Shown: positions 7,169 to 7,296 of the stretch, in pieces
How the letters are laid out: every line of letters begins with the position of its first letter
How positions within the stretch are numbered: the stretch's first letter is position 1
Source: Chloroflexota bacterium
Lineage (GTDB): Bacteria > Chloroflexota > Anaerolineae > Anaerolineales > UBA4823
Direction of reading: 5' to 3'
NCBI GenBank assembly: GCA_017860725.1
Contig: JAGDMX010000115.1
Coordinates: 1 to 7,296, forward strand
DNA: 7,296 bases
Position numbers and translations under genes: made by a program
Notes under the pieces: generated by a model
The model's input: the letters and a program-made list of their open reading frames with translations, nothing else
Told to the model about the DNA's origin: nothing
The model's database searches: none

Positions 7169-7254
7169 AAGGCACACAGCAAGCGGGTGTTTTTCCTTGT
7201 CAGAAACGGGGTTCCTAGCTCCCGATGCGGTGTGTGCAACAAATAATATTGTAT
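7169..7254 (+). other. Leader segment between ribozyme and glmS ribosome binding site
   Basis: This stretch holds no gene. It has a long-range complement GCACACA 7172-7178 with TGTGTGC 7231-7237, and inside it a small hairpin CGGGG 7207-7211 with CTCCCG-type pairing at 7220-7224. These could form an extended stem presenting the ribosome binding site. A T-run at 7190-7194 is not preceded by a strong adjacent stem, so I do not call a terminator. Confidence 0.4.
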
Positions 7255-7260
7255 GGAGGG
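7255..7260 (+). promoter_or_regulatory. glmS ribosome binding site
   Basis: GGAGGG lies 9 bases before the ATG at 7270. The heptamer GGAGGGA (7255-7261) is fully complementary to TCCCTCC at 7099-7105 inside the ribozyme, so it could be masked in some folds. Confidence 0.85.
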
Positions 7261-7269
7261 AATCAGTCA

Positions 7270-7296
7270 ATGTGTGGAATAGTTGGTTATATCGGC
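7270..7296 (+). CDS. glmS: Glutamine--fructose-6-phosphate aminotransferase (isomerizing), first nine codons only
   Basis: The window ends after MCGIVGYIG, the near-invariant N-terminus of GlmS. After removal of the Met, Cys2 is the N-terminal nucleophile of the glutaminase (class II glutamine amidotransferase) domain. The enzyme makes glucosamine-6-phosphate from fructose-6-phosphate and glutamine, the first committed step toward UDP-GlcNAc for peptidoglycan. Other class II amidotransferases (PurF, AsnB) also start MCGI, but the VGYIG continuation together with the glmS ribozyme immediately upstream identifies glmS. Control by product through the leader ribozyme is expected. Confidence 0.95.

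Noticed and set aside
7159..7194. Hairpin GTGTG 7159-7163 with CACAC 7173-7177 followed by a T-run as an intrinsic terminator
   Set aside because: The stem is only 5 bp, the T-run begins 12 bases after it, and the hairpin would destroy the well-supported P3.1 pseudoknot.
6910..7270. Minus-strand open frames of 82 and 110 codons across the glmS leader
   Set aside because: The region is explained by the ribozyme structure; the translations show no family features and no good start signals.
1..7296. CRISPR arrays, insertion sequences, tRNA or rRNA genes, phage or defence genes
   Set aside because: No spaced direct repeats, transposase motifs, terminal inverted repeats or cloverleaf sequences were seen; the window is accounted for by ordinary metabolic genes and the glmS leader.

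Overview
The window looks like part of a bacterial chromosome, moderately GC-rich and densely coded. A block of co-directional minus-strand genes faces the start of glmS on the plus strand. The gene families (a molybdenum hydroxylase, a PreP-type M16C protease, a hotdog thioesterase, and glmS under ribozyme control) would fit an anaerobic or facultative bacterium. An uncultured Chloroflexota (Anaerolineae-like) or Firmicutes-like genome is my weak guess, because glmS ribozymes are best known from Gram-positive bacteria and a few other phyla. No taxonomic marker in the window settles this.

Minus strand, in transcription order from about 6775 down to 1: a PaaI-type hotdog thioesterase (6694-6218); the FAD-binding subunit of a molybdenum hydroxylase (6164-5400); a large M16C metallopeptidase (5350-2411); and a fused [2Fe-2S]/molybdopterin subunit (2365 to beyond position 1). 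The gaps are 53, 49 and 45 bases, each downstream gene has a purine-rich ribosome binding site, and I see no convincing terminator between them, so one operon is likely. Together the FAD and [2Fe-2S]/Mo proteins would carry electrons from the Mo site through two Fe-S clusters to FAD. This is the subunit layout of E. coli YgfM plus XdhD, but here a protease gene lies between the two subunit genes. Hand alignment of the substrate pocket suggests the enzyme is not a standard xanthine dehydrogenase.

Plus strand, 6849-7296: a promoter, a roughly 390-base leader and the first nine codons of glmS. The leader holds a glmS (glucosamine-6-phosphate activated) self-cleaving ribozyme. It is recognisable from the AGCGC cleavage site, the GACGAGG box, P1, P2, P3, the GUGA-capped P4 followed by GGACAAA, and a perfect P3.1 pseudoknot. 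It departs from the compact textbook form by a roughly 70-base insertion inside P2, which folds on paper into a GNRA-capped hairpin plus a three-way junction. This is the most noteworthy element of the window. It is a variant of a known class, not a new system.
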